DNA of 59,272 nt from WHSW01 sp035296705 (GTDB lineage Bacteria; Actinomycetota; Thermoleophilia; Solirubrobacterales; 70-9): assembly GCA_035296705.1 (NCBI GenBank), contig DATHAL010000050.1, forward strand, positions 1-59,272. The letters are read 5' to 3'. Position numbers and translations under genes: made by a program. Each line of letters begins with the position of its first letter. Position 1 is the first letter of the stretch. The notes beneath the pieces were generated by a model, which made no database searches, was not told the DNA's origin, and saw nothing but the letters and a program-made list of their open reading frames with translations. This document shows positions 1 to 8,302 of this stretch, one piece after another.

Positions 1-1
1 G

Positions 2-115
2 CTCATGGGCGTCACCCTGGCCTGCGATCACCGGATCCTCTACGGCGCCGACGGGGCTCGGTTCCTGGCCCGGGTCCGAGCGCTCTTGGAGGAGCCGGTG
101 GGGCTGGCGCTTTAG
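2..115 (+). CDS. 2-oxoacid dehydrogenase E2 acyltransferase, C-terminal fragment
   Basis: Only the last 37 codons are inside the window. They read in frame to TAG at 113-115 and contain DHRILYGADG followed by ARFL, the E2 catalytic motif (DHRxxxG/A-D-G) at the C-terminal end of the chloramphenicol-acetyltransferase-like domain. The full E2 at 5875-7185 ends with the equivalent DHRALDGAEAARFL, so this is a second, separate E2 paralogue. The substrate (pyruvate, 2-oxoglutarate or branched-chain) cannot be told from this tail. The next gene starts 5 nt downstream on the same strand and may be co-transcribed. Confidence 0.8.
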   Translation, partial: LMGVTLACDHRILYGADGARFLARVRALLEEPVGLAL

Positions 116-120
116 CGGCG

Positions 121-600
121 GTGCCAGAGCGACTCATCGACGTCCCGCTCGAGTCGCTTCCCTTCATCGACGAGCACTCGGTCGCAATCGGCGCGCCAGC
201 CGAGCGCGTGTGGTCGGCGCTGATGGCCTACCTGACGGTCGCGGGTCGCAACCGGATCGGCAGGCTGCTCGCGCGGCGCCTGCACTGCGTGCCAGCCGAG
301 GCCTCGGGCCATACGGGCCGGATCGGGTCGACCATCCCCGGCTTCATCATCGCCCGCTCGGTGCCGCCGGCCGTCCTCGCGTTGATGGGCGAGCATCGCT
401 TCGCCCAGTACGCGCTCGTCTTCAGGATCACAGAGGCCGTGTCCGGGCCCACGCGCCTGAGCGCGGAGACGCGGGCCGTGTTCCCAGGCGGGCGTGGGCG
501 CGCCTACCGGATGCTCGTGATCGGCACGCGCGGGCACGCGCTCGCGGTGCGCTCGATCCTGCGATCCGTCCGCCGCGGAGCCGAGCGGCGCTCGCCCTAG
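121..600 (+). CDS. SRPBCC (START/polyketide cyclase-like) family protein
   Basis: A 159-aa protein from a GTG start 5 nt after the E2 stop. The N-terminal pattern (HSVAIGAPAERVWSAL, residues about 19-34) is typical of the SRPBCC helix-grip fold, where a beta strand leads into the first helix with the V-W pair. No membrane segment or signal peptide is visible and no catalytic residues can be assigned. Members of this superfamily bind hydrophobic ligands. The basic C-terminus ends at TAG within the CTAG at 597-600, shared with the converging response-regulator gene. Specific function unknown; GTG chosen because it is the first in-frame start after the upstream stop. Confidence 0.6.
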   Translation: MPERLIDVPLESLPFIDEHSVAIGAPAERVWSALMAYLTVAGRNRIGRLLARRLHCVPAEASGHTGRIGSTIPGFIIARSVPPAVLALMGEHRFAQYALVFRITEAVSGPTRLSAETRAVFPGGRGRAYRMLVIGTRGHALAVRSILRSVRRGAERRSP

Positions 601-1241
601 GAGCGAAGGAACGTCAGCACCGCCAGGACCCGTCGGTGGTCCTCCGGCGCGGGCGTCAGGTCGAGCTTCGAGAAGATGCTCGTGACGTGCTTTTCGACCG
701 CGCGCTCGGTGATCACCAGGCGCTCGGCGATCGCCGCGTTGGAGCGGCCCTCCGCCATCAGCTCGAGCACCTCGCGCTCGCGCGGCGTGAGCGCCTCGAG
801 CGGGTCGTCGCGCCGCGAACGGCCGACGAGGCGCGAGACCACCTCCGGGTCGAGTGCTGATCCTCCGTGCCCGACCCGCCGCACCGCGTCCACGAAGCCG
901 TCAACGTCGGCGATCCGATCCTTGAGCAGGTAGCCGAGCCCGGAGGCCGAGTCGGCGACCAGCTCGAGCGCGTAGGCCTCCTCGACGTAGGCGGAGAGCA
1001 CCAGGACGCCGGTGTCCGGGTGCTGGCCGCGAATCCGAAGCGCGGCCCGCAGCCCGTCGTCGGTGTTGGTGGGCGGCATCCGTATGTCGACCACAGCGAC
1101 GTCCGGCTTGTGGGCGCCGACCTTGCGGAGCAGGTCGTCCGCATCGCCCGCCTGCCCGACGACGTCGAACCCCCGCTCGTCGAGCAACCGCGCGATTCCC
1201 TCGCGCAGGAGCACCGAGTCCTCGGCCACGATCACTCGCAC
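597..1241 (-). CDS. NarL/LuxR-family response regulator
   Basis: A 214-aa two-domain transcriptional regulator. The receiver domain (about 1-120) has the acidic pair E7-D8, the phosphoacceptor D52 in VVDIRMPP, and the switch K in LLKD. The C-terminal LuxR-type HTH begins with LTPREREVLELMAEG and includes RAVEKHVTSIFSKL. The GTG start lies 10 nt inside the end of the histidine kinase gene, so translation is probably coupled and the kinase at 1232-2980 is the likely phosphodonor. It is the last gene of a three-gene minus-strand signalling operon. Targets are not visible. Confidence 0.9.
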   Translation of the reverse strand: MRVIVAEDSVLLREGIARLLDERGFDVVGQAGDADDLLRKVGAHKPDVAVVDIRMPPTNTDDGLRAALRIRGQHPDTGVLVLSAYVEEAYALELVADSASGLGYLLKDRIADVDGFVDAVRRVGHGGSALDPEVVSRLVGRSRRDDPLEALTPREREVLELMAEGRSNAAIAERLVITERAVEKHVTSIFSKLDLTPAPEDHRRVLAVLTFLRS

Positions 1242-2980
1242 GGGATCCTCGCCTTCACAGTCGTTCCCTCGCCGCGGCGCGAGGCGATCTCGAAGCGCCC
1301 GCCGAGCGCCACGACGCGGTCGGCAAGGCCGCGCAGCCCGGTCCCGCGCTCGGCGTCGGCGCCACCGATCCCGTCGTCCGCGACCTCGACCACCACCCTG
1401 CCGTTCTCGCGCCCGAGCCGGACCACCGCGCGGTTCGCTTGCGCGTACTTGGCGACGTTCGTGAGCGCCTCGGCGACGACGAAATAGGCCGCCAGCTCCA
1501 CGGGCTCCGCGACCCGCTCCCCGAGTCGCTCGATCACCTCGACCTGAAGCGGCGCGCGGCTCGCCAGGGCGTCGACAGCGGGATCGAGCCCGCGGTCGGA
1601 CAGGACCGCCGGATGCAGGCCCCGCGCGAGCTCGCGGAGCTCTCCGAGCGCCCGCTCGAGCTCCTCGCCGGCGCCGTCCAAGAGCTCCTCCGCGCGCTCG
1701 GGCTCCTCGCGGGCGGCGGCGCGCGCGAGGCGTAGGTCGAGCGCGAGCGAGACAAGCCGCTGTTGGGCGCCGTCGTGGAGGTCGCGCTCCATGCGCCTGC
1801 GCTCGGCGAGGCCGATCGAGATCAGTCGGGCCCGCGACTCGCGGAGCTCTCCGACTTTGGCCCGCAGCTCGGCGTCGAGCCGCTCGCGCTCGAGCGCCAG
1901 CGCGGCTGCGGCGCCCACGGCGTCGATGAGCTCGGGCTCATCGAGCAGCAGGGGGTCGTGGATGAGCGCCGCAACCCGCTCGCCCTCGAGCGTTACGTGG
2001 TAGACGCTGCGCCCCGAGTCATCGTCGGGGAGCTCGATTCGCTCGCCGTCCGGGTCGACGTAGGAGCCGGATTCGGGAAGCCAATAGGCGAGCTCGACCG
2101 ACGGATCGTTGAGGGCGCGGGCGAGCGCCGCGCGAAGCTCGTCGTCGCGCAGCGGGCCGCCGATCCTCGCGACGAGCTCGCTCACCGCGCCGCCGCGGAG
2201 CATCCGCGCCTGGATCAGGCTGCCGAGGAACAGGTACGGGACCGCCGCAAACGGGATCAGCGCGATGTAGTACACGCTGGCGCTGAGCTGGGCCCCGCCG
2301 AGGTCGACGATCAGCAGCACGGTCAGCATCGCCATCAGGAGCGCGCCGGCGATGAACTGCGGGGTCACGACGCGGCGCATCGGCGGCGTCGCCCGCCGCC
2401 AGCGGCCGACGAGGCGGCAGAGCACACCGAGGAGGATCGCGACGCTGAGGACGCTGAGCGCATCGCCCCAGGCGCTCGCGAAGTCGGGGCTCGACTGGAT
2501 CAGGAAGACGTTCTCCGGACACCCTTCGCATCCGGTCTTCGTCGACGGGTCGAAGGTGAGGATCAGCGGCAGGTAGGCGACCGTCACCGCGAGATACGCG
2601 GCGATCGTGAGCTCGCGATCCAGGCGCGACGCGAGCCGCCCGGTGGGGAACCCGAGCAGGAGTTGGATCGCTGGGCCGAGGAAGAGGTTGTTGAACAGGA
2701 TCCCGATCGTGAACAGGAACGCCGGCTCGGTCAGCCCGAACATGCCCAGAAACCAGGTGAAGCCGGTGGCGACCATGAGCGCACCCACCCGGTTGTCGGG
2801 CCGCCGCGACCACGCGAAGAGACCGACGCCGACGAATCCGCCGCCGGCGACGATGTCGAGGGCGATCCAAAGGCCGCGGTCGGGGGCGAAGTCGGCGCTC
2901 GCGATCAGCACGATCTGGATCGCGAGGATCAGCGCCCCGGCCCCGGCGATCGCCCACAGGGCTCGCCGCAGTCCGGTCAT
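1232..2980 (-). CDS. Membrane sensor histidine kinase (HisKA_3/NarX-DesK type)
   Basis: A 582-aa kinase. About eight hydrophobic segments fill residues 8-265; one loop carries a CEGC pair (TGCEGCPEN) that would face outside. A GAF-like cytoplasmic region follows, then the HisKA_3 dimerisation helix with the phosphoacceptor His in ERDLHDGAQQRL, and an HATPase_c domain (EALTNVAKYA, DDGIGG, GTGLRGLADRV). ATG at 2980 overlaps the stop of the upstream REC gene as ATGA; longer in-frame readings extend into that gene and are not credible. This family signals to NarL-type regulators, which matches the overlapping downstream gene. The stimulus is unknown. Confidence 0.9.
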   Translation of the reverse strand: MTGLRRALWAIAGAGALILAIQIVLIASADFAPDRGLWIALDIVAGGGFVGVGLFAWSRRPDNRVGALMVATGFTWFLGMFGLTEPAFLFTIGILFNNLFLGPAIQLLLGFPTGRLASRLDRELTIAAYLAVTVAYLPLILTFDPSTKTGCEGCPENVFLIQSSPDFASAWGDALSVLSVAILLGVLCRLVGRWRRATPPMRRVVTPQFIAGALLMAMLTVLLIVDLGGAQLSASVYYIALIPFAAVPYLFLGSLIQARMLRGGAVSELVARIGGPLRDDELRAALARALNDPSVELAYWLPESGSYVDPDGERIELPDDDSGRSVYHVTLEGERVAALIHDPLLLDEPELIDAVGAAAALALERERLDAELRAKVGELRESRARLISIGLAERRRMERDLHDGAQQRLVSLALDLRLARAAAREEPERAEELLDGAGEELERALGELRELARGLHPAVLSDRGLDPAVDALASRAPLQVEVIERLGERVAEPVELAAYFVVAEALTNVAKYAQANRAVVRLGRENGRVVVEVADDGIGGADAERGTGLRGLADRVVALGGRFEIASRRGEGTTVKARIPCE

Positions 2981-3330
2981 CCCAGGAGCTCCTCCATCGC
3001 CGTCCCTGAGAGGCGCGCCTTGGAGATGAAGCCTCGGGCGCCGGCGTCGACCACGGCGCGGCCCCACTCGTCGACCTCGCGGCTCGAGATCAGGATCACG
3101 GCCGGGGAGCCGGGGATGCCGGTGATCCGGCGCGATACCGCAAAGCCGTCGAGACCGGGCAGACGCACATCCAGAAGGATGACGTCGGGCTGCAGCTCGC
3201 GAGCGGCGCGCAGGGCGGCTGGCCCGTCGGCGGCCTCGCCCACGACCTCGTATCCCTCGTCCTCGAGCAGGCGCCTGGCGCTGGCCCGGAAGCTCGGGTG
3301 GTCGTCGACGATCAGGACGGTCCGTGGCAC
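2977..3330 (-). CDS. Stand-alone receiver-domain response regulator
   Basis: A 117-aa protein consisting only of a receiver domain: D9-D10 acidic pair, phosphoacceptor D54 in LLDVRLPG, SS of the ISSRE segment, and K in FISKARL. There is no output domain. The GTG start at 3330 follows a GGGAGA ribosome-binding site and gives the expected domain start (RTVLIVDDHP); upstream codons would add an unrelated 48-residue extension. It overlaps the histidine kinase start as ATGA, so it is the first gene of the operon. It may act as a phosphate sink, an intermediate or a protein-protein switch for the kinase. Confidence 0.85.
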   Translation of the reverse strand: MPRTVLIVDDHPSFRASARRLLEDEGYEVVGEAADGPAALRAARELQPDVILLDVRLPGLDGFAVSRRITGIPGSPAVILISSREVDEWGRAVVDAGARGFISKARLSGTAMEELLG

Positions 3331-3388
3331 CGCAGGGTCTCCCTGCCGCAGAACATGCGTACCGATTCTCCCGGACCCGGCTCCAACG

Positions 3389-3394
3389 ACAATA
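3389..3394 (-). promoter_or_regulatory. Candidate -10 element for the REC-kinase-NarL operon
   Basis: TATTGT on the minus strand, about 58 nt upstream of the GTG start at 3330. No convincing -35 was seen. The gene downstream has a GGGAGA ribosome-binding site, so a short leader is plausible. Confidence 0.3.
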
Positions 3395-3576
3395 CGGATA
3401 CCCGCACCGGGCCTCGGGGGAGAGCCACATTGGAGCTGGAGGGCGCAACCGGCACGCTTCGCAGACGCGATCACGCTCGCGAGCTGGTCTCGAAGAGCCC
3501 GTCGCCCCGGATCAGGGGCGGCGGAGACGGAGGCCAGGACCGCCGAGGCCCGGAGCCCCTACCTGAGCCTCGGCGC

Positions 3577-3609
3577 GAACGGGCCCGGCTGCTGTGGCCG
3601 GGCCCGTTC
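3577..3609. repeat. Perfect 13-bp inverted repeat (strong stem-loop)
   Basis: Arms at 3577-3589 and 3597-3609 (GAACGGGCCCGGC and its exact complement) with a 7-nt loop. No T-tract follows on either strand, so it is not a classic intrinsic terminator. It lies 15 bp upstream of the -35 box at 3625, between two divergently transcribed operons, so it insulates or regulates rather than ends a gene. Confidence 0.7.
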
Positions 3610-3624
3610 ACGTGAGCCCCGCGC

Positions 3625-3652
3625 TTGAAACGTCAGCCAACGGGAATAGAAT
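3625..3652 (+). promoter_or_regulatory. Sigma70-like promoter of the E1-E2-LeuDH-lip operon
   Basis: TTGAAA at 3625-3630, a 16-bp spacer and TAGAAT at 3647-3652. This is the best-formed -35/-10 pair noticed in the window. It would start transcription near 3659, giving a 5' leader of about 170 nt before the ATG at 3829. Confidence 0.6.
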
Positions 3653-3828
3653 CGCTGTGGCGATTCGCACGAGTCATCAGCTCGGACGGATCCAGACATA
3701 GGGAGCGAGGGCGGAACCCCGAGCACCCATCGTCCGTAGGCGTCGCGGAGGAGATCCCGAAGCGGCGAAAGCCAGGCCGGCACCGAGGAGATCCCAAGGG
3801 ACCGCGCCAGACACGAAGGGCGGAGAGA
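3653..3828 (+). other. Long 5' leader of the 2-oxoacid dehydrogenase operon
   Basis: No gene is seen here. The stretch has an 11-nt direct repeat (GAGGAGATCCC) at 3748-3758 and 3785-3795. Between the copies lies a GGC-GAAA-GCC element, a small hairpin with a GNRA tetraloop. It does not match a riboswitch consensus I know. Rest of the 3331-3828 gap: the inverted repeat at 3577-3609 and promoters, otherwise nothing recognised. Confidence 0.4.
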
Positions 3829-4929
3829 ATGGAGCCAGGCAACGGCGTCGTCGCGAGTATGCCCGCGCGCGATCGCGCGAGCGAGCCCGCCGCCGGCGGC
3901 AGCTACCTGAACCGCGAGGACCGGGCGAACCTGTTCCGGTTCATGGTCATGATGCGCACCTCCGAGGAGCGCGCGATCACCCTCTACCGACAGGGTAAGG
4001 TGCCGGGCAGCTTCTACGACGGGTGCGGCCAGGAGGCGATCTCGGTCGGCGCCGCGTACGTGCTGGGCCCGCGCGACCGGATGTGCATCCTGCACCGCGA
4101 CCTCGGCGCGCACTTCGTCCGGGGCGTGACCCCGGACCGCTACCTCGCCAACTACATGGGTCGCGCGGGCGGCGTGACGAAGGGCAAGGAAGGCAACATG
4201 CACTTCGGCGACCGGGAGCTCGGCTGCGTCGGCATGGTCTCGATGCTGCCCGACATGGCCCTCGTCGCCACCGGGATGGCGATGGCCTTCAAGCAGCGCC
4301 GTGAGCCGCGGGTCGCCATGACCTTCTTCGGCGAGGGATCGACCGCGAACGGCCAGTGGCACGAGGCGATGAACTGGGCGGGCATCCATCGCCTGCCGGT
4401 CGTGTTCGTGCTCGAGAACAACCAGTTCGCCTACTCGACCCCGAACGAGCTCGAGTTCGCGGTCGATCCGGTCGAGCGCGCGGGCGTCTACGGCTTCCCG
4501 GGCGTGAAGATCGACGGCAACGACGTGGAGGCCGTGTTCGAGGCCGCGCGCGTGGCGGCCGAGCGCGCCCGCTCCGGCGAGGGGCCGACGCTGATCGAGT
4601 GCGAGACGATGCGCATGCACGGCCACGGCGCCCACGACGACATGAGCTACGTCCCCGAGGGAATGCACGAGGAGTGGGCGCGGCGCGATCCGATCGACCG
4701 CTACGCCAAGCGGCTCACCGAGGAGCACGGCTTCTCGGCCGACGAGGTGGAGACGATCCGCTCCGCGGTCAAGGCCTACGTCGACGAGTGCGCGCAGCAG
4801 GCCGTTGCCTCCCCGATGCCCGAGCCCGACGAGGGGTTCGCGGGCGTGTTCGCGGATGAGCCGACGCCGCTCGGCGATGGCCACGCCCCCTGGTCCCACT
4901 GGGCCGAGCGCACGGCGGAGGTGGCGTGA
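3829..4929 (+). CDS. Thiamine-pyrophosphate-dependent 2-oxoacid dehydrogenase E1 alpha subunit
   Basis: A 366-aa E1 alpha subunit that decarboxylates a 2-oxoacid on thiamine diphosphate. Visible family features are HRDLGAHF, GKEGNMHF, the TPP/Mg motif starting GEGSTANGQWHEAMNWA and ending in LENN, and the phosphorylation-loop-like segment MRMHGHGAHDD. ATG at 3829 is preceded by GAAGGG; an in-frame reading upstream to 3625 is low-complexity and overlaps the promoter. The gene is followed without a gap by E1 beta (TGATG). The leucine dehydrogenase-like gene in the same operon suggests branched-chain 2-oxoacids as substrate, but a pyruvate or acetoin enzyme is not excluded by sequence. Confidence 0.88.
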   Translation: MEPGNGVVASMPARDRASEPAAGGSYLNREDRANLFRFMVMMRTSEERAITLYRQGKVPGSFYDGCGQEAISVGAAYVLGPRDRMCILHRDLGAHFVRGVTPDRYLANYMGRAGGVTKGKEGNMHFGDRELGCVGMVSMLPDMALVATGMAMAFKQRREPRVAMTFFGEGSTANGQWHEAMNWAGIHRLPVVFVLENNQFAYSTPNELEFAVDPVERAGVYGFPGVKIDGNDVEAVFEAARVAAERARSGEGPTLIECETMRMHGHGAHDDMSYVPEGMHEEWARRDPIDRYAKRLTEEHGFSADEVETIRSAVKAYVDECAQQAVASPMPEPDEGFAGVFADEPTPLGDGHAPWSHWAERTAEVA

Positions 4930-5894
4930 TGCCGGAGCTCACCTACCTCGAGGCGATCTCCGACGGACTGCGGGAGGAGATGCGGCGCGACGAGAGCGTC
5001 CTCTGCATGGGCGAGGACATCGGCGAGTTCGGCGGTGCGTTCAAGGTCACGAACGGGTTCATCGAGGAGTTCGGCGCGGACCGCGTCCTCGACGCGCCTC
5101 TGGCCGAGAACGCGATCATCGGAACCGCAGTCGGTGTCGCGGTCGAGGGCATGCGGCCGGTGTGCGAGATGCAGTTCGCGGACTTCATCTCCTGCGGCTT
5201 CGACCAGCTCGTCAACGTGGCGGCGAAGCTCCATTACCGGCAGGGCGTGGCGGTCCCGATGGTCGTCCGCCTGCCGTCCGGGGGCGGCTTCAGCGGCGGG
5301 CCGTTCCATTCGCAGAACCCGGAAGCGTGGTTCCTTCAGGCACCCGGGCTGAAGGTCGTCGCGCCGGCGACTGCCGCCGACGCGAAGGGCCTGCTCGCGG
5401 CGTCGATCCGCGACCCGAATCCGGTCTGCTTCATGGAGCACAAGGGGCTCTACCGCTATGTGAAGGGAGAGGTGCCGGAGGGAGAGCACGTCGTCGAGCT
5501 CGGCTCGGCGCACGTCGCGCGCGAGGGCGAGGAGATGACGGTGATCGCCTACGGATCGGCCGTCCACTTCGCGCTCGAGGCGGCGGAGCAGCTCGACGAG
5601 TCGATCGAGGTGGTCGATCTGCGGTCGCTGTGTCCGCTCGACACCGACGCGATCCTCGCGAGCGCCCGGAAGACGGGCAAGGTCCTCGTCGCCCACGAGG
5701 CGACGCAATCGTGCGGGGTAGGAGCGGAGGTCGCCGCGCTGGTGGCAGCCGAGGCCTTCGAGGACCTCGACGCACCGGTGCGGCGGCTCACCGCTCCGGA
5801 CGTCCCGATTCCGTTCAGCCCGCCGCTCGAGCAGGCCGTCCTGCCCCAGCTCGACGACATGAAGGAGGCGTGCCGTGAGCTCCTCGCCTACTAG
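4929..5894 (+). CDS. 2-oxoacid dehydrogenase E1 beta subunit
   Basis: A 321-aa transketolase-like subunit completing the alpha2-beta2 E1. It shows MGEDIGEFGGAFKVT, the LAENAIIGTAVG segment, EMQFADFI, and RLPSGGGFSGGPFHSQNPE near the alpha-beta interface, then the C-terminal transketolase domain (DLRSLCPLDTDAI, HEATQSCGVGAEV). The start is taken as the ATG overlapping the alpha-subunit stop; the GTG one codon upstream is an alternative. Length and motif order are normal for the family. It overlaps the E2 gene by 20 nt, so the three subunits are translationally coupled. Confidence 0.88.
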   Translation: MPELTYLEAISDGLREEMRRDESVLCMGEDIGEFGGAFKVTNGFIEEFGADRVLDAPLAENAIIGTAVGVAVEGMRPVCEMQFADFISCGFDQLVNVAAKLHYRQGVAVPMVVRLPSGGGFSGGPFHSQNPEAWFLQAPGLKVVAPATAADAKGLLAASIRDPNPVCFMEHKGLYRYVKGEVPEGEHVVELGSAHVAREGEEMTVIAYGSAVHFALEAAEQLDESIEVVDLRSLCPLDTDAILASARKTGKVLVAHEATQSCGVGAEVAALVAAEAFEDLDAPVRRLTAPDVPIPFSPPLEQAVLPQLDDMKEACRELLAY

Positions 5895-7185
5895 CACCGC
5901 CGTCGAGGTGACGATGCCGAAGATGGGGATCTCGGTCTCGGAGGGCACGATCCTCGAGTGGCGAAAGCAGCCGGGCGACTGGGTCGAGGCCGACGAGACG
6001 GTCGCCGACGTGACGACCGACAAGGTCGACGTCGAGATCCCGTCGCCGGCCAGCGGACGGCTCGCGAAGATCATCGCCGAGGCCGGCGCCACCGTCCCGG
6101 TCGGTGAGCCGATCGCGGAGATCGACGCGTCCGCCAGAGCGGGCGAGGCGCATCCGGACGAGGGCCGCGAGGAGTCCGCGGCGCAGCCGGCGGAGGCGAA
6201 GGCCGAGACCGCCGAGGGCACGGAGAGCGAGCATGCGGATCGCTCCGGGTTCATCTCGCCGGTGGTGCGCCGGATCGCCGAGAAGCACGGCGTCGACCTC
6301 GGCCAGGTAGAGGGCACCGGGATCGGCGGGCGGATCCGCAAGAAGGACGTGCTCGCCTACGTCGAGGGGCAGGCGGGCAACGGCAAGGCCGAGGCCACGC
6401 CGGTGCTCCACACGGAGTCGCCCGATCGGCCGGACGAGCGCGAGGCTGAGCCGGCGCGCATAAGCGCGGCACCGGCGCCCGCCGTCGATGGCGGTGAGCG
6501 ACGCGAGCCGATGACCCCGATGCGGGCGGCGATCGCGAGGCACATGCTCGAGAGCCGCCGCACGTCGGCCCACTGCACGACGATCGTCGAGGTCGACATG
6601 TCGAGGGTCGCGGCGCGGCGCGCGGAGCTCAAGGAGGCGATGCGCCGCCGCGGTGTTCCGCTCACCTACCTCGCGTTCGTGGCGCGGGCGACGGTCGGTG
6701 CGCTGGGCGAGTACCCGGTCCTGAACGCGTCGGTGGACGGCGATGAGATCGTCCACCACGACGATGTCAACCTCGGCATCGCGGTCGCGCTCGAGGACGG
6801 GCTGATCGTCCCGGTCATCCCGCAGGCGCAACGGCTGAGCGTCGAGGGACTCGCGGGGGCCATCGCCGACGTAGCGGAGCGGGCTCGTACGAAGCGGCTC
6901 GAGCCCGACGAGGTCCACGGAGGGACGTTCACGATCACCAACCCCGGCCAGTTCGGGGCGGTGCTCGCGACGCCGATCATCAACCAGCCGCAGGTGGAGA
7001 TCCTCGACCTCGAGGCGATCGTCAAGCGGCCTGTGGTGGTCTCCGGTCCGCAGGGCGACTCGATCGCGATCCGGCCGATGACGTACCTGTGCATGTCGTG
7101 GGACCACCGGGCGCTGGACGGCGCCGAGGCCGCGCGATTCCTCGGCAGTGTCAAGGAGAGGCTCGAGGCGGGAGGTGAGCTCTGA
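5875..7185 (+). CDS. Dihydrolipoamide acyltransferase E2 (likely branched-chain type)
   Basis: A 436-aa E2 core protein. It has one lipoyl domain (about 8-85) with the lipoylated K50 in VTTDKVDVEI, an Ala/Glu-rich linker, a peripheral subunit-binding domain (about 126-163, SPVVRRIAEKHGV), a second linker and a catalytic acyltransferase domain ending with H411 and D415 in WDHRALDG. The GTG start at 5875 sits inside the E1 beta gene. Its lipoyl group would be installed by the LipB and LipA encoded later in the same run. No E3 gene lies in the window, so a shared E3 elsewhere is expected. Confidence 0.9.
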   Translation: MSSSPTSTAVEVTMPKMGISVSEGTILEWRKQPGDWVEADETVADVTTDKVDVEIPSPASGRLAKIIAEAGATVPVGEPIAEIDASARAGEAHPDEGREESAAQPAEAKAETAEGTESEHADRSGFISPVVRRIAEKHGVDLGQVEGTGIGGRIRKKDVLAYVEGQAGNGKAEATPVLHTESPDRPDEREAEPARISAAPAPAVDGGERREPMTPMRAAIARHMLESRRTSAHCTTIVEVDMSRVAARRAELKEAMRRRGVPLTYLAFVARATVGALGEYPVLNASVDGDEIVHHDDVNLGIAVALEDGLIVPVIPQAQRLSVEGLAGAIADVAERARTKRLEPDEVHGGTFTITNPGQFGAVLATPIINQPQVEILDLEAIVKRPVVVSGPQGDSIAIRPMTYLCMSWDHRALDGAEAARFLGSVKERLEAGGEL

Positions 7186-8297
7186 TGAGGTTGGTCGAAG
7201 CGGTGAGGGGCGCGGGGCACGAGGGCGCGAGCGCGCCCCCGCACCGCGTGTCCGAGCTGGAGCATGAGGGGCTCGAGCACGAGGAGCTGGTCGTCCGGCA
7301 CGGGGCGCGGAGCGGCGTGCCGATGGCGGTCGCGATCCACTCGACGGTGCTCGGTCCGGCGCTCGGCGGGCTGCGGCTGTGGCACTACGACACTGTGGGA
7401 TCGGCCATCGACGACGTCCTTCGGCTCGCCCAGGGGATGACCCTCAAAGCCGCCGCTGCCGGGCTCGACCTCGGCGGAGGCAAGGGCGTGATCTGCTCGC
7501 CCGGCGACCCGCACTCGCTGAGCGCGATGAGTCGACGCGATCTGATGCTCGACTTCGGCGACCTCGTCGAGTCGCTCGAAGGGCGCTACATCACCGCTGA
7601 GGACGTCGGTACCGGCACCAGCGACATGGTGACGATCGCGCAGCGGACATCGCACGTCACCGGATTGCCCGACGGCGCGGGCGACCCCAGTCCGTTCACG
7701 GCGATCGGCGTCGAGTCCGCGATGCGCGCGTGCGTCGAGGCGCGGTTCGGGAGTACCGAGCTGCGCGGCCTCGGCGTCGTCGTGATCGGCCTCGGCCACG
7801 TCGGGGCACGGCTCGCCAAGCGGCTGCGCGCCGCGGGCGTCCGGCTCGAGATCTGCGACGTCGATGTCACGAAGCGCGAGCTCGCGGAGAGTCTCGGCGC
7901 GCGCTGGATCGAGCCCGAGGAGGCGATCGGCCGCAAGTGCGACGTGCTCGCGCCGTGCGCGCTCGGCGGGTTGATCGACGAAGTGAGCATCGATCGGCTG
8001 CGGGCCGGGATCGTCTGCGGTGCAGCCAACAACCAGCTGGCCGACGACGGGCTCGCGGAGGAACTCGAGGGGCGCGGGATCCTCTATGCGCCGGACTTCC
8101 TCGTGAACGCCGGCGGGCTGATCAGCGTCTATCGCGAGCTGCACGGCTACGACGAGGACCGGGCGCTCGAGCTGGTGCTCGGGATCGAGGACAAGATGCG
8201 TGCCGCCCTCGCGGCCGCGAGCGCTCGCGCCATCACGCCGCTCGACGCGGCGCGCGAGCTCGCCCTCGAGCGCCTCGGCGCCGCGGTGCCAGACTGA
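7185..8297 (+). CDS. Leucine/valine dehydrogenase-like Glu/Leu/Phe/Val dehydrogenase
   Basis: A 370-aa NAD-dependent amino-acid dehydrogenase that would deaminate a branched-chain amino acid to its 2-oxoacid. It has the substrate-domain motif GGLRLW...GMTLKAA with K88 and the catalytic K100 in LGGGKGVI, and a Rossmann GLGHVG at 202-207. The GGLR(x)W signature and length fit leucine dehydrogenase better than glutamate dehydrogenase, which is encoded separately at 12609. The ATG overlaps the E2 stop (TGATG). Its product would be the substrate of the E1-E2 complex encoded just upstream, which is the main argument for a branched-chain role of that complex. Confidence 0.85.
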   Translation: MRLVEAVRGAGHEGASAPPHRVSELEHEGLEHEELVVRHGARSGVPMAVAIHSTVLGPALGGLRLWHYDTVGSAIDDVLRLAQGMTLKAAAAGLDLGGGKGVICSPGDPHSLSAMSRRDLMLDFGDLVESLEGRYITAEDVGTGTSDMVTIAQRTSHVTGLPDGAGDPSPFTAIGVESAMRACVEARFGSTELRGLGVVVIGLGHVGARLAKRLRAAGVRLEICDVDVTKRELAESLGARWIEPEEAIGRKCDVLAPCALGGLIDEVSIDRLRAGIVCGAANNQLADDGLAEELEGRGILYAPDFLVNAGGLISVYRELHGYDEDRALELVLGIEDKMRAALAAASARAITPLDAARELALERLGAAVPD

Positions 8298-8302
8298 GTC
8301 TC

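Noticed and set aside
3625..3828. In-frame 68-codon N-terminal extension of E1 alpha
   Set aside because: It begins inside the -35 box, is rich in Arg/Gly/Pro and unlike family N-termini. ATG 3829 has a purine-rich site and the right length.
5815..7107. Long minus-strand open frame opposite E2
   Set aside because: GC-rich third positions keep antisense frames open. The translation is Arg/Asp/Leu/Val-rich with no motif, and the plus strand encodes an intact E2.
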